DNA of 22,064 nucleotides from the NCBI GenBank assembly GCA_030149405.1, contig JASBRM010000025.1:1-22064 (forward strand). The letters are read 5' to 3'. The position numbers were made by a program, and so were the translations under genes. Positions 15,132-22,064 of the stretch are shown here, in pieces (the first letter of the stretch is position 1; every line of letters begins with the position of its first letter). Under the pieces are notes generated by a model. That model did not search any database and was not told where the DNA came from. It was given only the letters and a program-made list of their open reading frames with translations. The stretch is from Neptuniibacter sp. GTDB taxonomy: Bacteria; Pseudomonadota; Gammaproteobacteria; Pseudomonadales; Balneatricaceae.

Positions 15132-15299
15132 ATGAATAAAAAAATTGATGACGAACCAGATGAAGATTCAATAGCAGTGGATGATCAAAGCGAGAGTGAC
15201 TGCTTCGAAAGATTGGAAAAAGCGTTAAAGCATTCAGAGGATTTAATAAAGAAAGCTGAAGATATAAAGCGAAAAATAGAATCTGATGGGATTAAATAA
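15132..15299 (+). CDS. small acidic hypothetical protein
   Basis: From the ATG at 15132 (GGGTG 8 bases upstream) the protein has 55 residues; an in-frame ATG at 15117 would add five. The first half is very acidic (DDEPDEDSIAVDDQSESD) and the second half is a charged amphipathic helix with Lys/Glu alternation (LEKALKHSEDLIKKAEDI). I recognise no family. It lies in AT-rich DNA, with no terminator visible before the next plus-strand gene, so the two may be co-transcribed. Confidence 0.5.
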   Translation: MNKKIDDEPDEDSIAVDDQSESDCFERLEKALKHSEDLIKKAEDIKRKIESDGIK

Positions 15300-15431
15300 A
15301 AGTTAATTTTTTTGGGATATAATTATCAAATATTTAGATTGTTATATTTTTTAGGGGTTATAAGCTTTCAAAACCTGATCTATGGCGATAAAAGAATCGT
15401 AAAAATTAAAACCAGGTAATTGGAGGTTTAT

Positions 15432-15770
15432 ATGAATACTTTTGAACTAGAAGGCTGGCAAAAACATTCTAAACATGATCAATCTGAACCATTTGGTTTA
15501 ATCTCTTTTCATGTGGGCGAACAGGCTCACTTAAAACTAGAACGCTTAGAAGAGTCTCTTCAGGAAAAGGGTCAGCACGAAACCTATGTGGATTCTATGT
15601 ACGATATTAGTGTTGATAGCACGGAAGACATAACAGATGTGGATGAGTGGAAAGTCAGGCTATTTCTGAGCCGAGATGATCAACGTGGAATGTTCCATTT
15701 GGTAGGGCATAGGTCCAAAGATGGCAGTATTGTCTATTCAAACTCGGTCATGGTGGATCAACTGGGTTAA
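15432..15770 (+). CDS. hypothetical soluble protein
   Basis: The start is the ATG at 15432, chosen because GGAGG (15422-15426) stands 5 bases before it; a TTG at 15420 overlaps that site and is unlikely. The 112-residue product is acidic, without membrane helices or cysteines. A run of predicted strands near the end (EWKVRLFLSRDD, GMFHLVGHRSKDG, SIVYSNSVMVD) suggests a small alpha/beta fold. I do not recognise a family. A hairpin follows 10 bases after the stop. Confidence 0.7.
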   Translation: MNTFELEGWQKHSKHDQSEPFGLISFHVGEQAHLKLERLEESLQEKGQHETYVDSMYDISVDSTEDITDVDEWKVRLFLSRDDQRGMFHLVGHRSKDGSIVYSNSVMVDQLG

Positions 15771-15779
15771 TCACATAAT

Positions 15780-15810
15780 TGAGGCTGGTGGTATTAACTA
15801 CCAAGCCTCA
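15780..15810 (+). terminator. hairpin terminator after the 112-residue gene
   Basis: TGAGGCT pairs with AGCCTCA, and after a two-base bulge TGGTA pairs with TACCA around the loop TTAAC. The T tract is broken (GTACTTCTCTTT), so termination may be partial. It could serve the minus strand as well. Confidence 0.6.
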
Positions 15811-16001
15811 GTACTTCTCTTTGAATTAATTATTAATCAATGAATTGCATAATTAAAAGAAATCAGTTTTATACTGGAACAGAAACTGTTAATTAATATT
15901 AAATATTTATTAATCTGATATTAATTAAAATACAGGTATGTGATTTATTAATTGTTTTGGTTGAATTCTGCGGATTGATATCTAAGCTACATTAATAGCT
16001 C
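15811..16001. other. very AT-rich gap with six ATTAAT motifs
   Basis: No gene is supported here. ATTAAT occurs at 15825, 15832, 15892, 15909, 15920 and 15947. Such sequence is a typical binding site for H-NS/MvaT-type nucleoid proteins, which would fit a silenced or recently acquired stretch; this is inference. Confidence 0.4.
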
Positions 16002-16178
16002 TTATGTGTTTTTCCTTTTGTAATTTTCCAGTTTTTGATGTAGCTCGTTAGCCTCTTTAGAAAGAAATGCATACCTTTCCATATCGCCATTCCTTTGTGC
16101 AAGCATCGCTAACTCAAGTTTATTGTAGTAATCCTTACGCATACTTTTAACTGGATCCGATTTTAAAAAAGAAAACAT
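16002..16178 (-). CDS. DUF6435-like small protein
   Basis: This 58-residue gene starts at an ATG whose ribosome-binding site AAGGAG (16188-16193) lies 9 bases upstream. The product begins MFSFLKSDPVKSMRKDYY and continues with a two-helix pattern (KLELAMLAQRNGDMERYA, then FLSKEANELHQKLENY). This closely matches the DUF6435 family as I remember it: the MFSFLKSDPVKK opening and an AQRNGD turn. Function is unknown; members are small cytoplasmic proteins of gammaproteobacteria, likely helical hairpins. Its upstream neighbour on the same strand is paralogue B, but a strong terminator separates them, so it is transcribed alone. Confidence 0.8.
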   Translation of the reverse strand: MFSFLKSDPVKSMRKDYYNKLELAMLAQRNGDMERYAFLSKEANELHQKLENYKRKNT

Positions 16179-16418
16179 GTTCTATCACTCCTTAAGTATT
16201 TTCTTTTTTTACGTTCAGGAAAACTGGGTGGATCATTAGGTAACCTACGAATAAGTTGTATTATCGCTCAGGCTTCTGTGTTGGTTCCAATCAATGAAGT
16301 ACTTTGCAGTAATGTCTGAATCTTGCAAGAAGGACTGTTCTCTGGGGTGTGGTGAAAGCAATACAAATAAATTCACTTAATGTATAGCTAAGTGAGCATA
16401 ACGGCTTAATTTTTCAGC

Positions 16419-16463
16419 AAAAATAGTGGAGAACCCCATGAACCGTTCAAGGGGTATCTCTCC
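16419..16463 (-). terminator. terminator of the second 108-residue paralogue
   Basis: On the minus strand GGAGA...ACCCC TTGAA pairs back to TTCA.GGGGT.TCTCC around a CGG loop, with one internal bulge and an A-A mismatch, and is followed by a T-rich tract (ACTATTTTTG). It lies 22 bases beyond the stop at 16485. Between it and the DUF6435-like gene, a CACTTA/TAAGTG inverted repeat (16374-16394) is the only other structure I see. Confidence 0.8.
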
Positions 16464-16484
16464 AAGAGTATTAATCTAAGCTAA

Positions 16485-16811
16485 TTACTCAGCCTTCTTT
16501 AATCGGCTAATTTTCGCTTCAGAATAATCCAGGTCAACTTTGATATGTTTATCACAACATCGCCTGCCAGGTGAGGAGGGGATAATTCTTGAGTATGCAA
16601 TTTCCGAATCGCTGTAAATGGCACGAACATTTTGTCTGCGGTCTAGTCTGCATTTACGCCTTTCGGTGCCTTGGTAATTTTCGAAATACTGGTCTCTGAA
16701 CCACTCTTTGGCATGTTCCAAGGTTGGAAGTTTAGGGCTCACTACCTTACGGTTCTCTAGCCAGAAGTAAACGAATTGATAATCTTGAAAGTCCTTCACA
16801 AGTGTATACAT
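16485..16811 (-). CDS. hypothetical protein with ERR...DRR signature, paralogue B
   Basis: This protein has 108 residues, the same length and strand as the gene at 14644-14970, and is related along its length at roughly 30 per cent identity by eye. Common points are LVKDF near the start, YFWLENRK, KLPTLEHAKEW, NYQGTERR, LDRRQNVR, AYSR and a C-terminal VDLD. It additionally has a Cys-Cys pair in GRRCCDKH. The ribosome-binding site is modest (AGAGAAG). There is no export signal. Function is unknown; a duplicated pair with separate terminators suggests two independently controlled versions of one activity. Confidence 0.72.
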   Translation of the reverse strand: MYTLVKDFQDYQFVYFWLENRKVVSPKLPTLEHAKEWFRDQYFENYQGTERRKCRLDRRQNVRAIYSDSEIAYSRIIPSSPGRRCCDKHIKVDLDYSEAKISRLKKAE

Positions 16812-17082
16812 CTTTTCGCTTCTCTTTGTTTCAAATCGAGATTTTAATCTGATTCCAACCGGTTATCAGCATAGCGTCCGTTAACAGAATCAGGTCTCTA
16901 GTTATTGTTATTCAATGCAATATGATTGACTGAAGCTTTGGGTCTTTCAGTATAGACCAGTCATTTCGGGTGGGGTGCCATGTAGAAACTTTTTCAAATT
17001 GCTTGGAATTTAAATGAAATAACTTGAAATACAGAGGGTTGAAAGTTTTTGTTTTCGATTATTGTCTCTTTTGCTTTTTATG

Positions 17083-17111
17083 CCCTGCAATGGTGCGTAC
17101 AGGGTTTTTTT
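17083..17111 (+). terminator. orphan terminator-like hairpin, candidate small RNA end
   Basis: CCCTG and CAGGG flank a 12-base loop and are followed by seven T on the plus strand, yet no plus-strand gene lies before it within 1.3 kb. It sits in the 497-base gap 16812-17308. It could end a small RNA starting near 16960, where TTGACT (16926-16931) and TATAGA (16951-16956) are a poor promoter match with a 19-base spacer. The nine-base sequence TGGTGCGTA occurs at 17091 and again at 17122. Confidence 0.4.
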
Positions 17112-17246
17112 AAGATGCCTTTGGTGCGTATAACCTTATGAAATTAAAGGTATAAATTCTTATAATTTAATCTGTCTGTTTCCTTTGTCATTATTTTTAA
17201 AGTTTATTAACTACATTGGTAGCAAATCACAGGCTACAACTTTCAT

Positions 17247-17261
17247 TGGCACGCATCTTGT
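17247..17261 (+). promoter_or_regulatory. sigma-54-like promoter before the Cache protein gene
   Basis: TGGCAC (17247-17252), five bases, then TTGT (17258-17261) matches the -24/-12 pattern TGGCAC-N5-TTGC except for the last base. Transcription would start near 17273, 36 bases before the ATG. Sigma-54 control would need an activator of the FlrA/FleQ kind, which fits the flagellin nearby. Confidence 0.55.
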
Positions 17262-17308
17262 TTGATTCTTGAAAATATTTCATATCACAATCTTCGGGGT
17301 CAGATTGT

Positions 17309-19375
17309 ATGCCTTCTGTGGAACAGACCACATCATTGGATGCAGTTACAAATTATCGGCGAGCACTCAAGTATTGCCAGCATTATCAGAGTTTTGATGA
17401 GGACCTGAGCAAACTGAACAGGTTTTGGGATTCCATTTCTACTATTGGATCCATTAATCAGGATCTGCTTCAGGGGCATGGCACTCCGTTGCTTGAGTCC
17501 ATGCGCGAGACTCGTAATAACTTCACATCTCTTCAAGGTAGATTGTTACAGAGCTTGGTTGAAGAAACTGTCTCAAAAGCAACCAGTGAACTGTCTTTTT
17601 TTGCTCAGAATACAATCGATATACTGGTCAGAAATCTGTTTGAAAGAACAGCCGATGTAGGCTTTTTGGCTGTAGATGAAATTGTCAGGGAGTTTCTCAA
17701 AGGTTCCGATATCCCTGAACTAAAAATGCGACAGAGATTGCAGGCATACGTTCAGAAATACAGTGTCTACGATGAAATATTGATTCTTGATAGAGATGGT
17801 AACCCTAAAGTTCAACTGAACCCTGACAACAAGGTTGAGATCCCAGACAGAAACCTTCTCAGGCAGATAGATCAGGCCGAAGACTATTTCGAGCATTATG
17901 GCTACACCAGTTTTTACCCAGACCGGTTTAAGAGTCATCTGTTTGCCAGCCGGGTTATTTCTAGCCAGGGAGAAACCCATGAGCATATAGGTTACTTGGT
18001 GATGTTTTTCCGGTTTGAGGATGAGCTGTCCAGAATCTATCAGCAGATGCTTAAAGAGGGTGACTCAATCTCGCTGATACTTACTGATCATAAAAATACA
18101 GTTCTGACGTCGAGTAATGCTGAATTACTGGATATTGGTGAACGGATTGATGATTTTGATGGAACTCTGGAAAGGCCGATCCTTCTTAATAATCGTGAAT
18201 ATCTGAGCATCACGTTACCTTCGACCGGTTATCAGGGTTATATGGGACTGGATTGGACGGCGACGGCTTTAATGCCAATAAGCGACGCTATGGCCGTTCA
18301 GTTACAGAAAAAACGTCAGAGCGCTTACAGCGAAGATATGGTTTTATCTCCTAACCTCAGTAAGATCTATCAGGAATCACATAACATTAACCGTAAGCTA
18401 CGGATCGTAACGATTAATGGTAAAAGCCTGGCAGCCAGGCTTGAAGTAAGAACCTTTGTCCCGATTCTGGAAAAAATTCAGGATGTCGGAAATGAGATGA
18501 CCAATATCATCTCGGATTCAATTGGTATGCTCAGCCAAACGGTCATGGGAGCTGTGTTATCCGATTGCAGATTATATTCGGCATTAGCGATCGATATTAT
18601 GGATCGAAATCTTTATGAACGAGCCAATGATTGTCGCTGGTGGGCTTTGACTCCAACTTTTATTGAGGAGTTAGAGAAAGCAGCTCAGGGAGAAAAGGCT
18701 TCTAAACAAAAGCTGGAACAAACTCTCAAATACATTAATGAGTTATATACGGTTTACACAAACATCATTGTGTTTGGTTTAAATGGTGAAATCATTGCCT
18801 GTTCTGAGGATTCTGAAAGTAATCCTGTTACCGGTTCTATGTTGTCTGATAAGGATCTGATCTCTTCGACTGCCAGGCTCTCAAACCCTCAGGCATATGC
18901 TGTATCAGAGTTCTGTGAAACGCCTGAATACTCCAATCGACACACGTATATTTACAGTGCAGCTATACGCGATGATTCGGGCTTTCCTAAAGCGGGTGTT
19001 GGAGTTGTATTTGATTCAGAGCCTGAATTTAAAGCTATGCTGGAGTCCGCTCTGCCTTGTGATAGTAATGGAGTTACAGCGAAGGGAGCTGGAGGCTTAT
19101 TCGTAAATCCAGATGGCCTAGTTATAAGTTCAACCTGTAGCGAATTTAGGGTTGGTGAGAAGATTAATTTACCTGCAGTGATCAGCCGGCTGAGAAATGG
19201 TCAAAGTTACGAGGGACTTATGAAAATAGGTGATCGTAATTTGTTACTGGGTGCGACAGCTTCCTCCGGCTACAGGGAATATAAAACAACAGGTGATTAT
19301 GAAAATTCCGTTATCGCTTTGATTTTTGTAGACCCGGAAAAGCAGCCTGATGGACAGTTAATGCCGGGTCAATAG
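17309..19375 (+). CDS. soluble double Cache-type sensory protein without output domain
   Basis: This 688-residue protein has no signal peptide and no convincing membrane helix. It is an internal duplication: RNLFERTADVGFLAV (108-122) corresponds to RNLYERANDCRWWAL (433-447), YDEILILDRDGNPKVQL (154-170) to YTNIIVFGLNGEIIACS (483-499), and a later GERIDDF...STGYQGY block near 277-311 to GEKINL...SSGYREY in the second half. Each half looks like a double-Cache ligand-sensing module preceded by a long helix. Cache domains normally lie outside the cell in chemoreceptors and kinases; here they would be cytoplasmic and no methyl-accepting, kinase or cyclase domain follows. It may act as a partner of a signalling complex (inference). 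A sigma-54-like promoter precedes it, and its 3' end overlaps the LysE gene. Confidence 0.75.
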   Translation: MPSVEQTTSLDAVTNYRRALKYCQHYQSFDEDLSKLNRFWDSISTIGSINQDLLQGHGTPLLESMRETRNNFTSLQGRLLQSLVEETVSKATSELSFFAQNTIDILVRNLFERTADVGFLAVDEIVREFLKGSDIPELKMRQRLQAYVQKYSVYDEILILDRDGNPKVQLNPDNKVEIPDRNLLRQIDQAEDYFEHYGYTSFYPDRFKSHLFASRVISSQGETHEHIGYLVMFFRFEDELSRIYQQMLKEGDSISLILTDHKNTVLTSSNAELLDIGERIDDFDGTLERPILLNNREYLSITLPSTGYQGYMGLDWTATALMPISDAMAVQLQKKRQSAYSEDMVLSPNLSKIYQESHNINRKLRIVTINGKSLAARLEVRTFVPILEKIQDVGNEMTNIISDSIGMLSQTVMGAVLSDCRLYSALAIDIMDRNLYERANDCRWWALTPTFIEELEKAAQGEKASKQKLEQTLKYINELYTVYTNIIVFGLNGEIIACSEDSESNPVTGSMLSDKDLISSTARLSNPQAYAVSEFCETPEYSNRHTYIYSAAIRDDSGFPKAGVGVVFDSEPEFKAMLESALPCDSNGVTAKGAGGLFVNPDGLVISSTCSEFRVGEKINLPAVISRLRNGQSYEGLMKIGDRNLLLGATASSGYREYKTTGDYENSVIALIFVDPEKQPDGQLMPGQ

Positions 19376-19975
19376 GAAGGCACCGGCACCCACCATAAGA
19401 GAACCGGCTCCTTGATTCATTCTCTTTACAGAACGTTCAGATCGTAGATAAGAGCGAGCTTTACTGGCAAAAACTGCAATCATCATTAGTCCAAGCATTA
19501 GGGCGACTAATGTCAGTACTGAGGCCAGGGCAATGTCATGTGCATTCAGCACGCTTAGATCCATAAATGTAGGTAAAAAGGCGATATAAAACAGGATGAC
19601 TTTTGGGTTGGATGCTGAAATTAAGAACCCCTGAATAAATCCGGCAGCCATCATCTTTTTATTGGGTTTCTGATTGACCATTTCAGTATCAATGGGGGTC
19701 TTCCACATTTTCCAGCCAAGGAAGATCAGGTAACCAGCCCCTACAATTCTAATGACTGTAAAGAGTTCTCCCCAGCTTGATGCAATCACCGCGAGGCCAA
19801 AACAGGCAGCGACCAGATAGCAAATATCACTGATGGTCATACCTAATGCCAGCATGAAACAATCGCCTGCACCTTTCGCCAAGGCGCGAGCCAGAATAGC
19901 CAGCACACCGGGTCCTGGCGTAATTCCAAAAATAAAGATCGCCACAAAAAATGAAAGGGCACTTTCAAATGTCAT
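19358..19975 (-). CDS. LysE/RhtB family amino-acid exporter
   Basis: This 205-residue inner-membrane protein has five or six helices and the family pattern: ITPGPGVLAILARALAKG in the first helix and loop, GAGYLIFLGWKMWK in the middle, GFLISASNPKVILFYIAFLP in the fourth region. It probably exports a neutral or basic amino acid or a homoserine-lactone-like compound. It begins 34 bases after the flagellin stop on the same strand with no terminator between, so it may be read through from the flagellin promoter. Its 3' end overlaps the convergent Cache gene by 18 bases. Confidence 0.9.
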   Translation of the reverse strand: MTFESALSFFVAIFIFGITPGPGVLAILARALAKGAGDCFMLALGMTISDICYLVAACFGLAVIASSWGELFTVIRIVGAGYLIFLGWKMWKTPIDTEMVNQKPNKKMMAAGFIQGFLISASNPKVILFYIAFLPTFMDLSVLNAHDIALASVLTLVALMLGLMMIAVFASKARSYLRSERSVKRMNQGAGSLMVGAGAFLLTRH

Positions 19976-20009
19976 AAATTAACTTTGTACAAGGGTTGTT
20001 AAATAGGCT

Positions 20010-20816
20010 TTAGGTGCCCAGAAGATTAAGCACTAACCCACGGCTGGCATTGGCCTGCGCCTGAATTGCAATGCCGACTTCCTGTTGTATCAGGGCATTG
20101 GCCCTTTCAGAAATTGTTTGCGCAAAGTCCGTGTCGCCAATTCTGGAAGCCGCTTCAGCTTCATTAAGAGTGCTTTCGCTTAAACGATTAATGGTGCTGT
20201 CTAACCGGTTCTGAGCGGCCCCGAATTCACCAGAAATAGTGTTAATGAAATCCTGAGACTGATCAAGAATGTCCAATGATTCAGCAGAGGTAATGTCTAG
20301 TGAGAAAAGGTCTAAATCTTCAAGTCCAGACTCAACATTAAAGGTTCCGACTTGCTGGTTATCTTCAGCTCCAGAACTGGTCTGAAGCTGTAATTCACCC
20401 TCTTCAGTAAGAAGTGATTGACCATTAAAGGTTGCTTGTCCAAGTGAATCCCGAATGCCTTCAAGCAAAGCATCTGCCTGATTTTGCAAGGTAGCCCTGT
20501 CCTGATCATTGAGAATGCCATTCTGTGCCTGAATAGACAGTTCCCGGATTTGTTGCAATGAATCTGTGACCTGACTAATTCCACCTTCAGCAATCTGAAT
20601 GGCAGAAACACCATCAAGGCTGTTTCGGATCGCGGTATTGTTACCAAGAATCTGACTCTGAAAATCAATCAGTACCTGTAAACCGGCAGGATCGACGGCA
20701 GCATTGTTAATACGCTGGCCGGAAGATAACTGTTTAGAATTCTCTTCAATCTGATTTTGAAGTTGATTGAATCCAGAAACGTTGTTCGAAATTGATGGGT
20801 TCAGATTAATTGTCAT
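20010..20816 (-). CDS. short divergent flagellin
   Basis: The start is the ATG at 20816, with AGAGGAG 8 bases upstream; a GTG directly before it is less likely. The 268-residue protein has flagellin D0/D1 ends: NSKQLSSGQRINNAAVDPAG, RNSLDGVSAIQIAEGGI, IRELSIQAQNG and DRATLQNQADALLEGI at the N side; SRIGDTDFAQTISERA and a terminal LNLLGT at the C side. The variable middle is very short. The usual NSAADDAAG is changed to NNAAVDPAG, and the C-terminal heptads are unusual, so it may be a minor or specialised filament or hook-junction subunit, not the main flagellin. No other flagellar structural gene is in view. Confidence 0.88.
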   Translation of the reverse strand: MTINLNPSISNNVSGFNQLQNQIEENSKQLSSGQRINNAAVDPAGLQVLIDFQSQILGNNTAIRNSLDGVSAIQIAEGGISQVTDSLQQIRELSIQAQNGILNDQDRATLQNQADALLEGIRDSLGQATFNGQSLLTEEGELQLQTSSGAEDNQQVGTFNVESGLEDLDLFSLDITSAESLDILDQSQDFINTISGEFGAAQNRLDSTINRLSESTLNEAEAASRIGDTDFAQTISERANALIQQEVGIAIQAQANASRGLVLNLLGT

Positions 20817-20842
20817 CACAGACTCCTCTTGGTGCCTGAGAA

Positions 20843-20848
20843 ATTATA
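20843..20848 (-). promoter_or_regulatory. possible -10 element of the flagellin gene
   Basis: The minus strand reads TATAAT about 27 bases before the flagellin ATG. No good -35 box is found at 16-18 bases, and the surrounding GAGCTATAAT only loosely resembles the sigma-28 -10. The promoter class is unresolved. Confidence 0.35.
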
Positions 20849-20902
20849 GCTCGAATATCTAAGTTCTGGATGTTTTTTGTTCAAGTTAATGGTGATATTG
20901 AG

Positions 20903-20928
20903 CAAAAAAAAGGCGCATCAGATGCGCC
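20903..20928 (-). terminator. strong terminator after the SLC13 transporter
   Basis: On the minus strand GGCGCATC and GATGCGCC flank a single base (in practice a six-pair stem with a five-base loop), followed by eight T. It lies about 150 bases past the transporter stop; the stretch between holds only a GAGTG/CACTC inverted repeat (20957-20974). It insulates the flagellin gene from upstream transcription. Confidence 0.9.
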
Positions 20929-21080
20929 GCCAAATCTTGCATTGGAATATACGGACGAGTGCCACCTGACACTCACGCAGCCGTTGGTAAGAAGCGGACC
21001 TACAGCCAGCGTCCATCATATTACTAATTCTTGTAGTGAAATACTCTCACTAAGTTTGAATTTTTCTACATCTATAGTCT

Positions 21081-22064
21081 TTATATCCATCCAAGTAGTT
21101 TCCACCATAAATAATCCAGCGGTAACAGAAACAGCACTGTTATCAGAGAAAGCAGCAGACATATCTTTGCCGCGTGATGCAATGGAATGCCGGCAATGGG
21201 CATTGCCATCATCAATGGCACAGATTGGTAAGTGAAAAGAATGGTCGAAAATCCAAATACCTGTGTCATTAAAACCGCTTCCAGACTAAAGCCTGTTAGC
21301 TGACTGATCTGTTCTGCCAAGGGTGTCATTGTGGCTGGGATACCCGCCAGAGTTGCAACTACTCCAGTCAACATTCCAGTGAGTGACAATGCGAAAAAAT
21401 TTATCAGATCATTTCCATAGCTAAGTGGGAGCCAGTTCAAAACCCGCTCGCCAATAATCAGACTGATCTCACTGTAGTTTATCAGGCTGGCGATACTCAA
21501 AAGGCCTGCAACCACCAAAATAGAGCTGATGTTTATCTTCTCGTTAAAGCTTTTCGAAGAAACCATACCTATTCCTGGGAACAGAAGGAAGGTTGCAGCA
21601 GCCAGACCAATCCAAGCTGTGGAGATGTGGTGAATCGAGTCCGTCATCCAGAAAGCCAGTGTAGTCAGCATTACCAGCATTAACTGTATTTCAGTTTTAC
21701 TCATTTGTGTTTTACCACTGAGAACTGAACTGCGTTTTGGTGTATCAGGATAAAGCCAAAGAATGAGGCCAATAATTAAAAGGGCTTTCAGAAAACCCAA
21801 CACCGGGAAATGTAATAACAGGTATTCCGCAAACATGGGTGTCCAGCCATGAATTGTTTCTGCAGAACCGATCATTATCATATTAGGAATATTTGCAGGA
21901 AGGATGGCAAAGGTGGGTAAATGGGTTCCAAATGCTGCCGCCATCAACACGCCCACCTGGCCGTTGCTGTTTTTTTCAAAGCCGCAGCTTTTAGCAATTG
22001 CCAGAGCGATGGGGATAAACAATACAACCCTGCCTACTGAAGAGGGCATCACAAAACCCAGTGC
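21081..22064 (-). CDS. SLC13/DASS-type sodium:anion symporter (C-terminal part, 5' end outside window)
   Basis: The frame is open to the last base of the window, so about 327 residues of a longer protein are visible. They contain eight or so membrane helices and the DASS family pattern: MPSSVGR at the cut end, FGTHLPTFAILPANIPNMIM after it, an NYSEISLIIGER loop and ATLAGIPATMTPLAEQIS in the second half. Family members bring dicarboxylates, citrate or sulfate into the cell with sodium. The substrate cannot be told; the usual SNT-type motifs are altered (PANIPN, AGIPAT), so it may belong to a less studied branch. Confidence 0.85.
   Translation of the reverse strand, partial: ALGFVMPSSVGRVVLFIPIALAIAKSCGFEKNSNGQVGVLMAAAFGTHLPTFAILPANIPNMIMIGSAETIHGWTPMFAEYLLLHFPVLGFLKALLIIGLILWLYPDTPKRSSVLSGKTQMSKTEIQLMLVMLTTLAFWMTDSIHHISTAWIGLAAATFLLFPGIGMVSSKSFNEKINISSILVVAGLLSIASLINYSEISLIIGERVLNWLPLSYGNDLINFFALSLTGMLTGVVATLAGIPATMTPLAEQISQLTGFSLEAVLMTQVFGFSTILFTYQSVPLMMAMPIAGIPLHHAAKICLLLSLITVLFLLPLDYLWWKLLGWI

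Noticed and set aside
14973..17308. Mobile element or prophage in the AT-rich small-gene region
   Set aside because: No transposase, integrase, flanking direct repeats or tRNA target was found; only base composition suggests transfer.
20870..21235. 121-codon plus-strand frame right of the flagellin
   Set aside because: It crosses the transporter terminator and the transporter coding end, and begins without a ribosome-binding site.

Overview
The window looks like chromosomal DNA from a marine gammaproteobacterium, probably of the Oceanospirillales/Oceanospirillaceae type. That placement is inferred from the mix of genes: an ectoine-type aspartokinase, a YceI/cytochrome b561 pair, a DUF3422 protein, a short bacterial SRP RNA, a flagellin and polar-flagellum-style regulation. 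Both ends of the window cut through genes: an aspartokinase on the left and an SLC13-type transporter on the right.

Left part (1-5750): the end of an aspartokinase with a clean terminator; a yceI / cytochrome b561 overlapping pair on the minus strand; a degenerate EAL + HDOD signalling protein on the minus strand; a divergent DUF3422 membrane protein; the gene for 4.5S SRP RNA (ffs) with a strong extended -10 promoter and a striking hairpin in its 5' leader; and a small coiled-coil-like hypothetical protein.

Middle part (5751-14172): a divergent sigma-70-family factor is followed by a photo-oxidative-stress-like gene set. This comprises an iron-sulfur photolyase/cryptochrome (FeS-BCP type, all four cluster cysteines present) translationally coupled to a DUF3429 membrane protein. 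Divergent from these are an exported glutathione peroxidase overlapping an ABC1/UbiB-type kinase, then an SDR oxidoreductase and a Glu/Leu-type dehydrogenase. A membrane methyltransferase of the isoprenylcysteine/MddA-like type converges on the dehydrogenase. The divergent promoter region (9260-9443) carries a perfect 15-bp palindrome, and its half-sites recur upstream of the sigma gene and of the dehydrogenase. My hypothesis is a light/singlet-oxygen regulon centred on this sigma factor. It is unproven.

Right-centre part (14173-17308): an AT-rich stretch of small genes of unknown function. It includes two 108-codon paralogues with a conserved ERR...DRR signature, each with its own terminator, and a 58-codon DUF6435-like gene below the usual size cut-off.

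Right part (17309-22064): a soluble protein built of two duplicated Cache-like sensory modules with no output domain, preceded by a sigma-54-like promoter; a LysE/RhtB exporter; a short divergent flagellin; and the C-terminal part of an SLC13 (DASS) transporter ending at a strong terminator. No tRNA, insertion sequence or CRISPR array was seen.
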